Below, in pieces: positions 26,027 through 36,165 of a stretch of 41,424 nucleotides of DNA (within the stretch, counting starts at the first letter, position 1; every line of letters starts with the position of its first letter). The notes under the pieces were generated by a model. That model had not been told where the DNA came from, ran no database searches, and saw only the letters and a list, made by a program, of their open reading frames with translations. Source of the stretch: an uncultured Collinsella sp. (GTDB lineage Bacteria > Actinomycetota > Coriobacteriia > Coriobacteriales > Coriobacteriaceae); contig CAKUBM010000020.1 in assembly GCA_934643145.1 (NCBI GenBank), positions 1 to 41,424 of the forward strand, written 5' to 3'. A program made the translations under genes and the position numbers.

Positions 26027-26872
26027 TTAGATGTAGAGGATGAACTTACGCTCGGACTTATGGAACACGGTGTAGCCGATGACGAGCGCAAGGACCGCCC
26101 AGGCAGCGCACATACCGAGCGTCATGAGCGAAGGCGTCGTCTGGAACAGGAAGATATCGCGCATAAACTGCAGGTAGTTGTACATGGGATTCGCGTACAC
26201 CAAAATGCGCACGATATGCGGCATTTGCGCAACAAAATCAGTCGTCCAGAAGATGGGCGTGATGTAGGTCCACGCCGTAATGACAACGCTCCACAGATGC
26301 ATAACGTCGCGGAAAAAGACCGTGAGCGCAGAGAGCATCATGCCCAAGCCCATACAAAAGCACATAAGCAGGAGCAGGCAGACCGGCAGAAGAATCAGAT
26401 GCCAGGTAGGCATAACGCGGAACCACAGCATAACGATGGCGACGGCGACCAGCGAGAAGGCAAAGTTAACCAGCGAAAAGAGCACCTTCTGCACCGGGAA
26501 GACCCAACGGTGCACCTTGACCTTTTTAAGCAGCGGAGCCGCGCCCACAATCGATGTAAGCGCCTGGTTCGTGGACTCGGACATAACGGCAAAGGTGACG
26601 TTACCCACAATCAAGTACAGCGGGTACATCTCGGGCGTAATTGAGCCATTGCGGCCCTGAGCAAAAATCGTCGAGAACACGATAGCCATGACGATCATCA
26701 TGAGCAACGGGTTGAGCACGGACCATGCGACGCCCAAAACGCTGCGGCGATACTTGATCTTAAAATCCTTGGTAACCAACTGACGAAGGATAAACGCGTC
26801 CTTCTCAAATTCGTTCTTGGCAAACGTCGCAGGCAGACTGCGAGTTTCTTGTTGCTTTGTCTGATCCGACAC
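26027..26872 (-). CDS. ABC transporter permease of a polysaccharide exporter (Wzm/TagG-like)
   Basis: An ABC-2 permease of about 281 residues with six membrane helices, preceded by an amphipathic N-terminus (LRQLVTKDFKIKYRRSVLG) characteristic of the family. Other typical segments are GVAWSVLNPLLMMIVMAIVF, VFPVQKVLFSLVNFAFSL and ANPMYNYLQFMRDIF. The best start is GTG at 26872, with AAAGGAG eight bases upstream; the open frame extends a further 21 codons without a ribosome site. With the adjacent ATPase it should move a lipid-linked polysaccharide across the membrane. Nearby rfb and glycosyltransferase genes fit a surface-glycan substrate, but its identity is unknown. Confidence 0.92.
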   Translation of the reverse strand: MSDQTKQQETRSLPATFAKNEFEKDAFILRQLVTKDFKIKYRRSVLGVAWSVLNPLLMMIVMAIVFSTIFAQGRNGSITPEMYPLYLIVGNVTFAVMSESTNQALTSIVGAAPLLKKVKVHRWVFPVQKVLFSLVNFAFSLVAVAIVMLWFRVMPTWHLILLPVCLLLLMCFCMGLGMMLSALTVFFRDVMHLWSVVITAWTYITPIFWTTDFVAQMPHIVRILVYANPMYNYLQFMRDIFLFQTTPSLMTLGMCAAWAVLALVIGYTVFHKSERKFILYI

Positions 26873-26911
26873 GGATGCAACTCCTTTACTCGTAATCGTT
26901 GACAAACGAAC

Positions 26912-26917
26912 AGTATA
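26912..26917 (-). promoter_or_regulatory. -10 box for the ABC exporter operon
   Basis: TATACT on the minus strand, 40 bases before the permease start. The -35 region (ATCGTT at 17 bases) is weak. The intergenic space is shared with a divergent glycosyltransferase gene. Confidence 0.35.
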
Positions 26918-26996
26918 GACCCGACGGGCAGGCAAACGATTCGCGCAACAAAACTGGAGAACTAACCCACATCTTAGGATGCCCGTCCCAAACGGC

Positions 26997-27002
26997 TATA
27001 CT
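26997..27002 (+). promoter_or_regulatory. -10 box for the GT2/YfhO operon
   Basis: TATACT on the plus strand, 30 bases before the GTG start of the first glycosyltransferase. The -35 candidate TTAGGA at 17 bases is weak. Confidence 0.35.
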
Positions 27003-27032
27003 TTCAACGATTGAATGTCTAAGGAGCATTGA

Positions 27033-27995
27033 GTGAATTCTGAATCCATTGCCGTTATTATCCCCTGCTACAACGAAGCCCTCACGATTGGTAAGGTCAT
27101 CGACGACTTTCACCGTGAACTTCCGCAGGCGACGGTCTACGTCTATGACAACAACTCATCGGACGACACCTCACGTATCGCAACGGAGCACGGCGCCACG
27201 GTGCGTATTGAGCCCCGTCAGGGCAAAGGCAACGTCTGCCGCCAGATGTTTCGCGATATCGATGCCGATTGCTACCTGATGGTCGACGGCGACGACACCT
27301 ACCCCGCCAAGGCGGCCAAAGCCCTCTGCGAGCCCATCCTCAACGGCACGGCCGATATGACCGTGGGCGACCGCCTTTCCAACGGCACCTACGCCGAGGA
27401 AAACAAGCGCGCCTTCCATGGCTTTGGCAACAACCTGGTCCGCGCCATGATCAAGTGGATCTACGGCTACAGCTTCGACGATGTCATGACCGGTTACCGC
27501 GCCATGAGCCGCCCCTTCGTCAAAACCTTCCCCGTGCTTTCTGAGGGATTCCAGATCGAAACCGAGCTTTCGATCCACGCCGTCGACCACCGCTGGCGCA
27601 TCAAAGATGTGCCTATTGAGTATCGCGATCGACCCGAAGGTTCCGAGTCCAAGCTCAACACCGTCAGCGACGGCATTAAGGTCGTCGCCATGATCGGCAC
27701 GTTGTTCAAGGACTACCGGCCCTTAAAGTTCTTCAGTCTTGTCGCGCTTTTGTTTGCGATCATCGGCCTGGCCCTGGGCGTTCCCATCTTTATCGAGTAT
27801 TTCCAGACCGGCCTCGTCCCGCGCTTCCCCACCGCCATGCTCGCCGCCTCGTTTATGTTCCTGTGCGGCCTGAGCCTCGCTACCGGATTCATCCTCGACT
27901 CCGTGGCAAAGGTCGAAAAAAAGCAGTGGGAAGTCAACGTGTACAGCAAATACACCTTCGGTGATTATCGCAACGACAACACGAACGCGAGGTAA
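27033..27995 (+). CDS. GT2 glycosyltransferase with C-terminal membrane helices (polyprenyl-phosphate type)
   Basis: A 320-residue protein. Residues 1-225 are a GT-A fold: VIIPCYNEALTIGKVIDDF, VYDNNSSDDT, the metal-binding MVDGDDTYP, and VMTGYRAMSRPFVKTFPVLS with GFQIETELSIHA as acceptor region. Two helices at about 228-252 and 264-286 anchor it. This matches enzymes that load a sugar onto polyprenyl phosphate (DPM1/ArnC-like); the sugar is not predictable. The start is GTG at 27033, seven bases from AAGGAG. The next GT2 begins 7 bases downstream, so the three genes from here to 31362 look like one operon. Confidence 0.9.
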   Translation: MNSESIAVIIPCYNEALTIGKVIDDFHRELPQATVYVYDNNSSDDTSRIATEHGATVRIEPRQGKGNVCRQMFRDIDADCYLMVDGDDTYPAKAAKALCEPILNGTADMTVGDRLSNGTYAEENKRAFHGFGNNLVRAMIKWIYGYSFDDVMTGYRAMSRPFVKTFPVLSEGFQIETELSIHAVDHRWRIKDVPIEYRDRPEGSESKLNTVSDGIKVVAMIGTLFKDYRPLKFFSLVALLFAIIGLALGVPIFIEYFQTGLVPRFPTAMLAASFMFLCGLSLATGFILDSVAKVEKKQWEVNVYSKYTFGDYRNDNTNAR

Positions 27996-28001
27996 ACCAC
28001 C

Positions 28002-28970
28002 ATGCCGCTCATCTCCATCGTCGTGCCGTGCTACAACGAACAGGAATCTCTCCCTATCTTTCTCAAGGAGCTCGATGGGGTCGTTCGCACCATGGCCCAA
28101 AAAGACCCCGGCATCTCCTTTGAGGCGGTCCTCATCGACGATGGCTCGGCGGACGCGACGCTCGATGTCATGAAAGCAGAAGCCGCGAGCAACCATCCCT
28201 ACCCCGTTCGCTGGTATTCCTTCTCGCGCAACTTTGGCAAAGAGGCGGGGTTGCTCGCCGGCCTCCAGCACTCAAAGGGCGACTATGTCGCCACCATGGA
28301 TGCCGACATGCAAGACCCGCCCTCGCTCCTGCCGCAAATGTACGAGATCCTGCAAACCGAAGACTACGATAACGTCGCCACACGCAGGACTACCCGCGAA
28401 GGCGAGCCTCCCATCAGGTCGTTCTGCGCCCGCATGTTCTACAAGATCATCAATCGCATTTCCAAGGCCGACATCGTCGACGGAGCACGCGATTTTAGGC
28501 TCATGAAGCGCCCCATGGTCAACGCCATCATCTCCATGGGCGAATACAACCGATTCTCTAAGGGCATTTACGGCTGGGTCGGCTTTAAAACCAAGTGGCT
28601 CCCTTACGTAAACGTCAACCGCGTTGCCGGCGAGACCAAGTGGAGCTTTTGGTCACTGCTCCTCTATTCCATCGATGGCATCGTCGCGTTCTCTACGGCG
28701 CCACTCTCCCTTGCCGCCCTCACGGGCATCATATTCTGCCTCATCGCCATTCTGGGATTCATCGTTATCCTAGTCAAAACGCTTGTATGGGGTGACCCTG
28801 TCGGCGGATGGCCCTCGCTCGCCTGTCTCATTACGCTGTTTGGCGGCATGCAGCTTCTGTGCCTGGGAATTATCGGCGAATACCTGGCAAAAGCCTATTT
28901 GGAAACCAAGAGGCGCCCCATCTATATCGTTCGCGAGTCCAACGAGGATTCTGATGACACGGTCCAATAA
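28002..28970 (+). CDS. GT2 glycosyltransferase, CsbB/GtrB-like polyprenyl-phosphate sugar synthase
   Basis: A 322-residue protein. The GT-A domain has SIVVPCYNEQESLPIFLKEL, LIDDGSADAT, FSRNFGKEAGLLAGLQHSKG, the catalytic MDADMQDPP, and GARDFRLMKRPMV. Two C-terminal helices lie at about 233-258 and 268-292. These are hallmarks of bactoprenol-glucosyltransferase (GtrB/CsbB/YkcC). The gene overlaps the start of the YfhO-family gene by 17 bases. In Bacilli, CsbB and YfhO cooperate to glycosylate lipoteichoic acid outside the membrane, so this pair probably performs a similar surface decoration. ATG at 28002 has GCGAGG ten bases upstream. Confidence 0.92.
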   Translation: MPLISIVVPCYNEQESLPIFLKELDGVVRTMAQKDPGISFEAVLIDDGSADATLDVMKAEAASNHPYPVRWYSFSRNFGKEAGLLAGLQHSKGDYVATMDADMQDPPSLLPQMYEILQTEDYDNVATRRTTREGEPPIRSFCARMFYKIINRISKADIVDGARDFRLMKRPMVNAIISMGEYNRFSKGIYGWVGFKTKWLPYVNVNRVAGETKWSFWSLLLYSIDGIVAFSTAPLSLAALTGIIFCLIAILGFIVILVKTLVWGDPVGGWPSLACLITLFGGMQLLCLGIIGEYLAKAYLETKRRPIYIVRESNEDSDDTVQ

Positions 28971-31362
28971 CAGCACGCTCAAGAACGTTGCGTTTTACGC
29001 TGCCTGCTTCACGTTTTCCATCGCGCTCTTTGTTGCGCTTGCCATAGCAGGGCATGTCTATCCCTTTGGCGACAACTCGTTTCTCACCAACGACCTAAAG
29101 TACCAATACATCGACTTCTTTGCGTGGTTCCGACGCGTCCTTTTGGGCGAAGCGAACCTTCGCTATTCCTTTTCCCAGGGACTCGGCATGAACACTTGGG
29201 GGCTCTATAGCTACTACCTCGCGAGTCCCTTCAACCTGCTCTGCGTGTTGTTTCCCGCAGACAAGCTCACGCTCTTTGTCTTTGTCATCACCGCGCTCAA
29301 GCTCGGATGCATCCATATCAGCAGCGCTTGGTATGTGCAAAAGCGCTTTGGCTTATCCAAGTCCGCGGCATTCCTGCTTTCCGCGTCGTTCACGTTTTGC
29401 AGCTGGACCGTCAGCAACCTGCGCAACCCGCTCTGGATCGATTGCCTGATTCTGCTTCCCATTTGCGCCTACGGTTGTTACGAGCTCATCCGCGAGCAGC
29501 GCATGGCGCGACTTGTCATCGCCACGGCGCTGAACGTCATGTTCTGCTGGTATACGGCGTACATCAGCATCCTGTTCCTCTGCATCTTCGTGCTGGTCGA
29601 ATTTATCGATTACGTTGCCGCGGAAGGTTTTAGTTGGAAGCTCATGGTCGACCGAGCGCTGCGATTCGCCGGTGCCATCGTGCTTGGGCTGCTACTGTCC
29701 GCTTGGACTTTTTTGCCGACCATCCTTGCCATGTCCAAGGGCGGCCCCGTCCTGGCCCTCGGGCCGCTGCTCAAGACGAGCCTCAAGTCGCTCATCAGGG
29801 GCTTTCTCCCCGGCATGTGGGTGAACAACGATAGTACGCCGCAGTTCTATTGCGGCGTCATCGTGATGCTCCTTGCAGTAAGTCTGCTGCTGAACCGCAG
29901 GATTTCGATCAAGACGCGCATCGCAACGCTCGTCACAGCAGTTATCCTGATCGCCAGCTCCGTCTTAAGTCCGCTCGAGTACATCTGGTGCGGCATGCGC
30001 GTTCCCAACGGCTTCTACTCGCGCACGGCCTTTTTGCTGAGCTTCTTTACGCTTTGGGCCGCCGGCTACGCCCTACAGACCCTCAAGGACCGGCCCAAAG
30101 TACGCCGAGCATATCGTCCGACCGTTGTCCTGCCCCTCTTGGCGCTCACGGCCATTGAGCTGTTTGCCAACGCCCACGTTATGTGGAACCAGCTGTACAC
30201 GGGGTATTCCGAGGACGCCAACAGCTCCTACGTCGCAGCTGCATCTAGCACCATCAAGCCGATTCAGGACGAGGATTCGACACCGTTCTACCGCATCGAC
30301 CGCACGACCACGCGCGCCGATAGCGCTGCTCTCAACGAAGGCCTAGCGCTCGGGTACAACCAGTTGTCCTCGTATTCGTCCGCCAATAGCCCGCAGGCCA
30401 TCGCGCTGCTCAACTCCCTTGGGTACAGCAGTGTGGGCGAGTTTTCGACCCGCTATGCCGAGCCGGTTCTGGCTGTCGACGCGCTACTGGGAGTCAAGTA
30501 CGCCATTGCCGAGCAAGCGCCCGCAGGATACGTGGCAATACCGAAGCCAGGCGACACAGCAAGCGCCGTGTACGAGAACCACTATGCTCTCAGCCTTGGT
30601 ATCGCGGCTTCCAAAGACATTCAAAACTGCACACTGGAGGGTGACCATCCCTTCGAGAAACAAAACGACCTGTATAGCAAAATCCTCGGCCACAAGGTTG
30701 AGCTCTACACCGAGATTGACGCCGCGAAAACGACGGACAGCCAGGACGCAAAGCAATGGAGCGTCACCGTGCCGGCAGGCTCCATCGGATATCTCTACAT
30801 CAACAGGGACGCCAGCGCCGGCAGCTATTGGCCCATCGCCCTCACCATCGACCAGCGAACGATTAATAACGAAGCCTGGCGATTCGACAACAATATCCGC
30901 CAAATCGCGGATGCATCGAATGCCCCAAGCTCGCATACGGTATCGCTGGAGGTCGCAGAGGGCTATACCGATATGCCCCAAGACAATGAGCCGGTCTTTT
31001 GCGCGCTCAATCTAGACGCCTTTAAACAGATTATTGACGAACTCAAGGCGAGCGAGTTTGTTCCGACGGTTTTCGAGGACGGCAAGGTCGAGGGCGAGTA
31101 TACCGCCGAGAATGACTGCAACTTGTTGCTGAGTGTCCCGTTCGATGAGGGCTGGAGCGTAACGATAAACGGAACCGCCGTAGAACTGACACCCGCAGCT
31201 GATAAGGGTATGTCGTGCCTGAATGTGCAGAAGGGCACGAATAAAGTCGTGATGACCTATAAGACTCCGGGCGCACTTGTGGGGCTTACGGTGAGTCTGG
31301 CGACCGCCGCGGCTCTTGTTGCAGCGGGGCTATACGCCAGGCATAAGAAAAGCCGCCGTTAA
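28954..31362 (+). CDS. YfhO-family GT-C membrane glycosyltransferase
   Basis: An 802-residue protein with about a dozen helices in residues 15-430, a large outer domain from about 430 to 770, a last helix near 775-795 and a basic end (ARHKKSRR). The segments FPFGDNSFLTNDL-like (YPFGDNSFLTNDLKYQYIDF), FSQGLGMNTWGLYSYYLASP and NLRNPLWIDCLILLPI identify YfhO. Family members take a sugar from undecaprenyl phosphate and transfer it to a cell-surface polymer. ATG at 28954 overlaps the preceding GT2 gene and has GAGGA five bases upstream; the frame is open further upstream only as an overlap artefact. A bidirectional terminator follows at once. Confidence 0.9.
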   Translation: MTRSNNSTLKNVAFYAACFTFSIALFVALAIAGHVYPFGDNSFLTNDLKYQYIDFFAWFRRVLLGEANLRYSFSQGLGMNTWGLYSYYLASPFNLLCVLFPADKLTLFVFVITALKLGCIHISSAWYVQKRFGLSKSAAFLLSASFTFCSWTVSNLRNPLWIDCLILLPICAYGCYELIREQRMARLVIATALNVMFCWYTAYISILFLCIFVLVEFIDYVAAEGFSWKLMVDRALRFAGAIVLGLLLSAWTFLPTILAMSKGGPVLALGPLLKTSLKSLIRGFLPGMWVNNDSTPQFYCGVIVMLLAVSLLLNRRISIKTRIATLVTAVILIASSVLSPLEYIWCGMRVPNGFYSRTAFLLSFFTLWAAGYALQTLKDRPKVRRAYRPTVVLPLLALTAIELFANAHVMWNQLYTGYSEDANSSYVAAASSTIKPIQDEDSTPFYRIDRTTTRADSAALNEGLALGYNQLSSYSSANSPQAIALLNSLGYSSVGEFSTRYAEPVLAVDALLGVKYAIAEQAPAGYVAIPKPGDTASAVYENHYALSLGIAASKDIQNCTLEGDHPFEKQNDLYSKILGHKVELYTEIDAAKTTDSQDAKQWSVTVPAGSIGYLYINRDASAGSYWPIALTIDQRTINNEAWRFDNNIRQIADASNAPSSHTVSLEVAEGYTDMPQDNEPVFCALNLDAFKQIIDELKASEFVPTVFEDGKVEGEYTAENDCNLLLSVPFDEGWSVTINGTAVELTPAADKGMSCLNVQKGTNKVVMTYKTPGALVGLTVSLATAAALVAAGLYARHKKSRR

Positions 31363-31377
31363 CGAACGACGGCTTTT
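31348..31377. terminator. Bidirectional terminator between YfhO-family gene and rfbCD
   Basis: AAAAGCCGCCGT and ACGACGGCTTTT form a 12-base stem with one mismatch around TAACGA, with A4 and T4 at the ends. It overlaps the stop codon of the plus-strand gene and lies 24 bases after the stop of the convergent rfbCD gene. Confidence 0.8.
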
Positions 31378-31401
31378 ACTCTTACGCAAATGCAATAGAC
31401 A

Positions 31402-32856
31402 CTAGAGCGTCTTGAGGTACTCCCCCAGCTCTTCCTCCCAGTCGGGCATGTGGAAGCCGGTGGACTCGAGCCTGGACAGGTCGAGCGCGGAGTGGACCGG
31501 ACGCGGGGCGACGGGGCCGGCGGCGTTCGCGTAGTAGTCGGCGGTGCTGACCGGGACCACTTTCTCCCCGTTGCCGTTGGCGGCTTCGAAGACGGCGCGG
31601 GCAATGTCGGCCCAGGACTTCACGGCGCCGGAGCCCGTGCAGTCGTAGGTGCCGTAGGGGGCGTGCGCGTCCAGCACATGGAAGATGGCGGCGGCCATGT
31701 CGCGCGTGAAGGTAAGGCGGCCCAGCTGGTCGTCCACGACCGTGACCTGCGTAAGCTTGTCGTCCGGGTCGGCGACGCGGTCGGACAGCCCCCTCATGGT
31801 CTTGACGAAGTTATGGCCCTCGCCGATGACCCAGGAGCTGCGCATGATGTAGTGGTGCGGGCACCCGGCCACGGCGATGTCGCCGGCTGCCTTGGTCTGG
31901 CCGTAGACGGACAGCGGGGAGAACGGCTCGTCCTCCTTGTGGACCTCGGCGGTGCCGTCGAAGACGTAGTCGCTGGACACGTGGACGAGCGTGATCCCGT
32001 GCTCGGAGCAGGTGCGTGCGAGCAGCGCCGGGCCGGTCGCGTTGGCCTTCCAGGCTATGGCGCGGCCCTCGGGGGTCTCGGCCCTGTCCACCGCCGTGTA
32101 GGCGCCGCAGTTGATGACGGTGCCGTAGAGCGACCAGTCGTACTTGGAGTAGGCGTCCGGGTCGGACATGTCGAAGGTGTCGATGTCGCAGAAGTCGAAG
32201 TCCTTGGCCACGCCGCGCTCCTCGGCGAGCTTGCGGACCGCGCGGCCCAGCTGGCCGTTGCAGCCGGTGACGAGGGTGCGCCTGGGCACCATGGGTATGA
32301 CGTCCTTGAGCATCGGGTGGTTGAGGTCGGCCTCGGATACGACGGCTTGGTCGAGAGGGATCGGCCACTCGATGGCGAGCTCCGGGTCGGCGAGGTTCAC
32401 GAAGGTGTAGGTCCTCTTCAGCTCCAGCGACCAGTGGGCGTCCACCAGGTAGGTGTAGGCGGTGCCGTCCTCCAGGGCCTGGAAGGAGTTGCCCACGCCG
32501 CGCGGGACGTAGATGGCCTTGCTGGGATCCAGAACGGTCGTGAACACCTTGCCGAAGGTCTCGCTTCCCTCGCGCAGGTCCACCCAGGCGCCGAAGACCG
32601 AGCCGCGGGCCACGGAGATGAACTTGTCCCAGGGCTCGGCGTGGATGCCGCGGGTGACGCCGCGGCTGTCGTTGTAGGAGATGTTGTTCTGGACGACCCT
32701 GAGGTCGGGGATGCCCAGGGCGGTCATCTTGGCGCGCTGCCAGTTCTCCTTGAACCAGCCGCGCGAGTCGCCGTGGACGGCGAGGTCGACGACCTTGAGG
32801 CCCTCGATGCCGGTCTCCGCGACGGAGAGGTCCTTCTCGAATGCGATGTCTGCCAT
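31402..32856 (-). CDS. rfbCD: Fused dTDP-4-dehydrorhamnose 3,5-epimerase / reductase (RfbC-RfbD)
   Basis: A 484-residue fusion of the last two steps of dTDP-L-rhamnose synthesis. Residues 1-190 are an RmlC-type cupin: RGWFKENWQRAKM, GVTRGIHAEPWDKFISV with the catalytic His, and GSVFGAWVDLREGSETFG. Residues about 193-484 are RmlD: VTGCNGQLGRAVRKLAE for NADPH, CGAYTAVDRAE, HVSSDYVFDGT and the YGQTK active site. The best start is ATG at 32856 with AGGAG ten bases upstream; a longer frame exists without a ribosome site. It is last in the rfb operon and separated from rfbB by an unusual GC-rich inverted repeat. Confidence 0.94.
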   Translation of the reverse strand: MADIAFEKDLSVAETGIEGLKVVDLAVHGDSRGWFKENWQRAKMTALGIPDLRVVQNNISYNDSRGVTRGIHAEPWDKFISVARGSVFGAWVDLREGSETFGKVFTTVLDPSKAIYVPRGVGNSFQALEDGTAYTYLVDAHWSLELKRTYTFVNLADPELAIEWPIPLDQAVVSEADLNHPMLKDVIPMVPRRTLVTGCNGQLGRAVRKLAEERGVAKDFDFCDIDTFDMSDPDAYSKYDWSLYGTVINCGAYTAVDRAETPEGRAIAWKANATGPALLARTCSEHGITLVHVSSDYVFDGTAEVHKEDEPFSPLSVYGQTKAAGDIAVAGCPHHYIMRSSWVIGEGHNFVKTMRGLSDRVADPDDKLTQVTVVDDQLGRLTFTRDMAAAIFHVLDAHAPYGTYDCTGSGAVKSWADIARAVFEAANGNGEKVVPVSTADYYANAAGPVAPRPVHSALDLSRLESTGFHMPDWEEELGEYLKTL

Positions 32857-32891
32857 ATGGGAAAAGCTCCTATCGACGATACGGTGGTTGC

Positions 32892-32950
32892 GGGCGCCCC
32901 GGGCGGGCCACAGGATCATCCCCATGCCCTGCGGTCCGCCCGGGGCGCCC
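32892..32950. repeat. Long GC-rich inverted repeat between rfbB and rfbCD
   Basis: GGGCGCCCCGGGCGG at 32892-32906 is exactly complementary to 32936-32950, and pairing continues inward with one or two mismatches. The loop is about 20 bases. No T tract follows on either strand, so it is not a classical terminator. It occupies most of the 114-base gap and begins 20 bases after the rfbB stop. It would form an extremely stable RNA hairpin in the rfb transcript. Confidence 0.85.
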
Positions 32951-32970
32951 CGTAAGGGTGCTCGGGCGGC

Positions 32971-34607
<1,637 letters not shown>

Positions 34608-34609
34608 TT

Positions 34610-34795
34610 CTAGAAGCCCATCGATTTAAACAAAGAATCGATGGCCTTCTTCATGTCTGGCGTCAAAGACGGATCCGAAGGCGATGGCTTGAACTTCAAA
34701 TCCTTGGTTACGCCTTCATCATATGCGTCGCACAACGCCTTTACGCCCTGAGGAGAGAGCATCCTAATCGGTGTTTTTAAACTTGAAGTAGCCAT
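34610..34795 (-). CDS. Small protein, candidate antitoxin to the GNAT protein
   Basis: A 61-residue protein that I do not recognise. The N-terminus (TPIRMLSPQGVKALCDAYDE) could form a helix-turn-helix-sized or ribbon-helix unit, and the C-terminus (TPDMKKAIDSLFKSMGF) an amphipathic helix that might occlude the toxin. Both statements are inference. ATG at 34795 has a near-perfect AAGGAGG site, so it should be translated more strongly than the GNAT protein that follows 2 bases later, as is usual for an antitoxin placed first. A TATAAT box and three TTCG repeats lie 30-65 bases upstream, suggesting its own regulated promoter. Confidence 0.65.
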   Translation of the reverse strand: MATSSLKTPIRMLSPQGVKALCDAYDEGVTKDLKFKPSPSDPSLTPDMKKAIDSLFKSMGF

Positions 34796-34827
34796 ATGCC
34801 CTCCTTCCCTTAAAAATATCTACTTAG

Positions 34828-34859
34828 ATTATAACCGAAAATACGAACACATATTCGAA
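34828..34859 (-). promoter_or_regulatory. Promoter and possible operator of the GNAT pair
   Basis: On the minus strand a perfect TATAAT (34833-34828) is preceded by three TTCG elements at 34859-34856, 34847-34844 and 34839-34836. The last part also holds the palindrome TTCGAA (34859-34854) and the inverted pair CGAA/TTCG at 34844-34857. This clustering over the expected -35 region fits a repressor site. No consensus -35 is present. Confidence 0.45.
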
Positions 34860-34893
34860 TTGCCCGATTATCATGAAATTCTAACGCAGCTTC

Positions 34894-35124
34894 TTACTTC
34901 GCTTGCTGCTCAAGGCGCTTTACAAGCTGTTCCTCAGAATGGACAAACTCAAATGGTTCATACTCGCCATATGCGGAAGGACGACTGATGTTAATGAGCT
35001 GAAGGTCAGAGATGCCGAAACGATCCTCTATCCTTCGCATCATCTCGACAAGCTCCTGGCCCGGCTTAACGGCCATTACCAACGAACCTTGCTCAGAAAA
35101 CCACTTAGCAACCAGATAACGCAT
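34894..35124 (-). CDS. DUF6718-like small protein
   Basis: A 76-residue protein. The pattern MRYLVAKWFSEQGSLVMAV, then LVEMMRRIEDRFG, then LINISRPSAYGEYEPFEFVH and EEQLVKRLEQ matches my memory of DUF6718 proteins, small conserved proteins of unknown function in Firmicutes and Actinobacteria. ATG at 35124 overlaps the stop of a 32-residue ORF by 20 bases, and GGGGAGG lies eleven bases upstream. An in-frame extension to 35190 exists but does not match the family N-terminus. It is AT-rich and sits between rfbA and the GNAT pair. Confidence 0.7.
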   Translation of the reverse strand: MRYLVAKWFSEQGSLVMAVKPGQELVEMMRRIEDRFGISDLQLINISRPSAYGEYEPFEFVHSEEQLVKRLEQQAK

Positions 35125-35203
35125 CAGCCAACTCGCCTCCCCAGTACGAAAGGGATGAGAGAAGGTCGACTGAAAGGCCATCACGCTCAAGAATGTCGTT
35201 CAT
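35105..35203 (-). CDS. 32-residue ORF overlapping the DUF6718-like gene
   Basis: ATG at 35203 follows GGAAGGGG by seven bases and encodes MNDILERDGLSVDLLSSLSY and twelve more residues. It ends at 35105, 20 bases inside the DUF6718-like gene. The good ribosome site and the overlap suggest a translated upstream ORF that couples to the next gene, or the remains of a larger protein. I recognise no family. Confidence 0.4.
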   Translation of the reverse strand: MNDILERDGLSVDLLSSLSYWGGELADALSGC

Positions 35204-35227
35204 CTCTCATCCCCTTCCACCAGGCAA

Positions 35228-36127
35228 TTAGTACTCGCGCGGGCTGTTGACGATCTCGCCGGCGGCGACCTTCTTCAGGTGCTGCCCGTAGACCGACTTG
35301 CCGTAGGCCTTCGCGGCCTCCTCCAGCTCGGCGGTCGTGATCCAGCCGTTCTCCCAGGCGATCTCCTCGGGGACCGAGACCGGCAGGTCCTGGGAGTGCT
35401 CCACGGCGCGGACGAACTCCGCGGCCTCGTGCAGGCTCTCCATGGTGCCGGTGTCCAGCCACGCGTAGCCGCGGCCCAGCGTCACCACGGACAGCGTCCC
35501 CTCCTCCAGGTACATCTGGTTGAGCGTGGTGATCTCCAGCTCGCCGCGGGCCGAGGGCTTCACCCCGTGGGCCTTGGCGGCCACGTCGCCCGGGTAGAAG
35601 TACAGGCCGGTGACGGCGTAGGAGCTCTTGGGCTCGGCGGGCTTCTCCTCGATGGAGACGGCCCTCCCCTGCGAATCGAACTCCACGACGCCGAAGCGCT
35701 CGGGGTCGTCGACGTGGTAACCGAAGACCGTGGCGCGGCCCGACTCGGCGTTCTGGACGGCGCGCGTCAGGTGGCGCGACAGGCCGTTGCCGTAGAAGAT
35801 GTTGTCGCCGAGCACGAGGGCGCACGGCTCGCCGGCGATGAACTCCTCGCCGATGGTGAAGGCCTGCGCCAGGCCGTCCGGCGAGGGCTGTTCGGCGTAG
35901 GACAGGTTCACGCCGTAGCGCGAGCCGTCCCCGAGCAGGCGCTCGAAGTTGGGCAGATCGGTCGGCGTGGAGATGACCAGGATGTCCCGGATGCCCGCCA
36001 GCATGAGGGTGGACAGCGGGTAGTAGATCATGGGCTTGTCGTAGACCGGCAGCAGCTGCTTGGAGGTCACGAGCGTGAGCGGGTACAGGCGCGTGCCGGA
36101 CCCGCCGGCGAGGATGATGCCTTTCAT
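35228..36127 (-). CDS. rfbA: Glucose-1-phosphate thymidylyltransferase
   Basis: A 299-residue nucleotidyltransferase that makes dTDP-glucose, the first step to dTDP-rhamnose. It shows [20 protein letters not shown] (nucleotide loop), [51 protein letters not shown] and [23 protein letters not shown] at 36127 has GGAGG five bases upstream, with a good promoter at 36166-36194. It heads the minus-strand rfb operon, but about 1.2 kb of AT-rich accessory genes separate it from rfbB. Confidence 0.96.
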   Translation of the reverse strand: MKGIILAGGSGTRLYPLTLVTSKQLLPVYDKPMIYYPLSTLMLAGIRDILVISTPTDLPNFERLLGDGSRYGVNLSYAEQPSPDGLAQAFTIGEEFIAGEPCALVLGDNIFYGNGLSRHLTRAVQNAESGRATVFGYHVDDPERFGVVEFDSQGRAVSIEEKPAEPKSSYAVTGLYFYPGDVAAKAHGVKPSARGELEITTLNQMYLEEGTLSVVTLGRGYAWLDTGTMESLHEAAEFVRAVEHSQDLPVSVPEEIAWENGWITTAELEEAAKAYGKSVYGQHLKKVAAGEIVNSPREY

Positions 36128-36165
36128 GTAGTCCTCCGTGTCATTTAACTGATTTAGTTACGACT

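Noticed and set aside
31450..32955. A 501-codon plus-strand frame opposite rfbCD
   Set aside because: Gly/Val/Arg-rich low-complexity translation opposite a fusion gene with clear active-site motifs.
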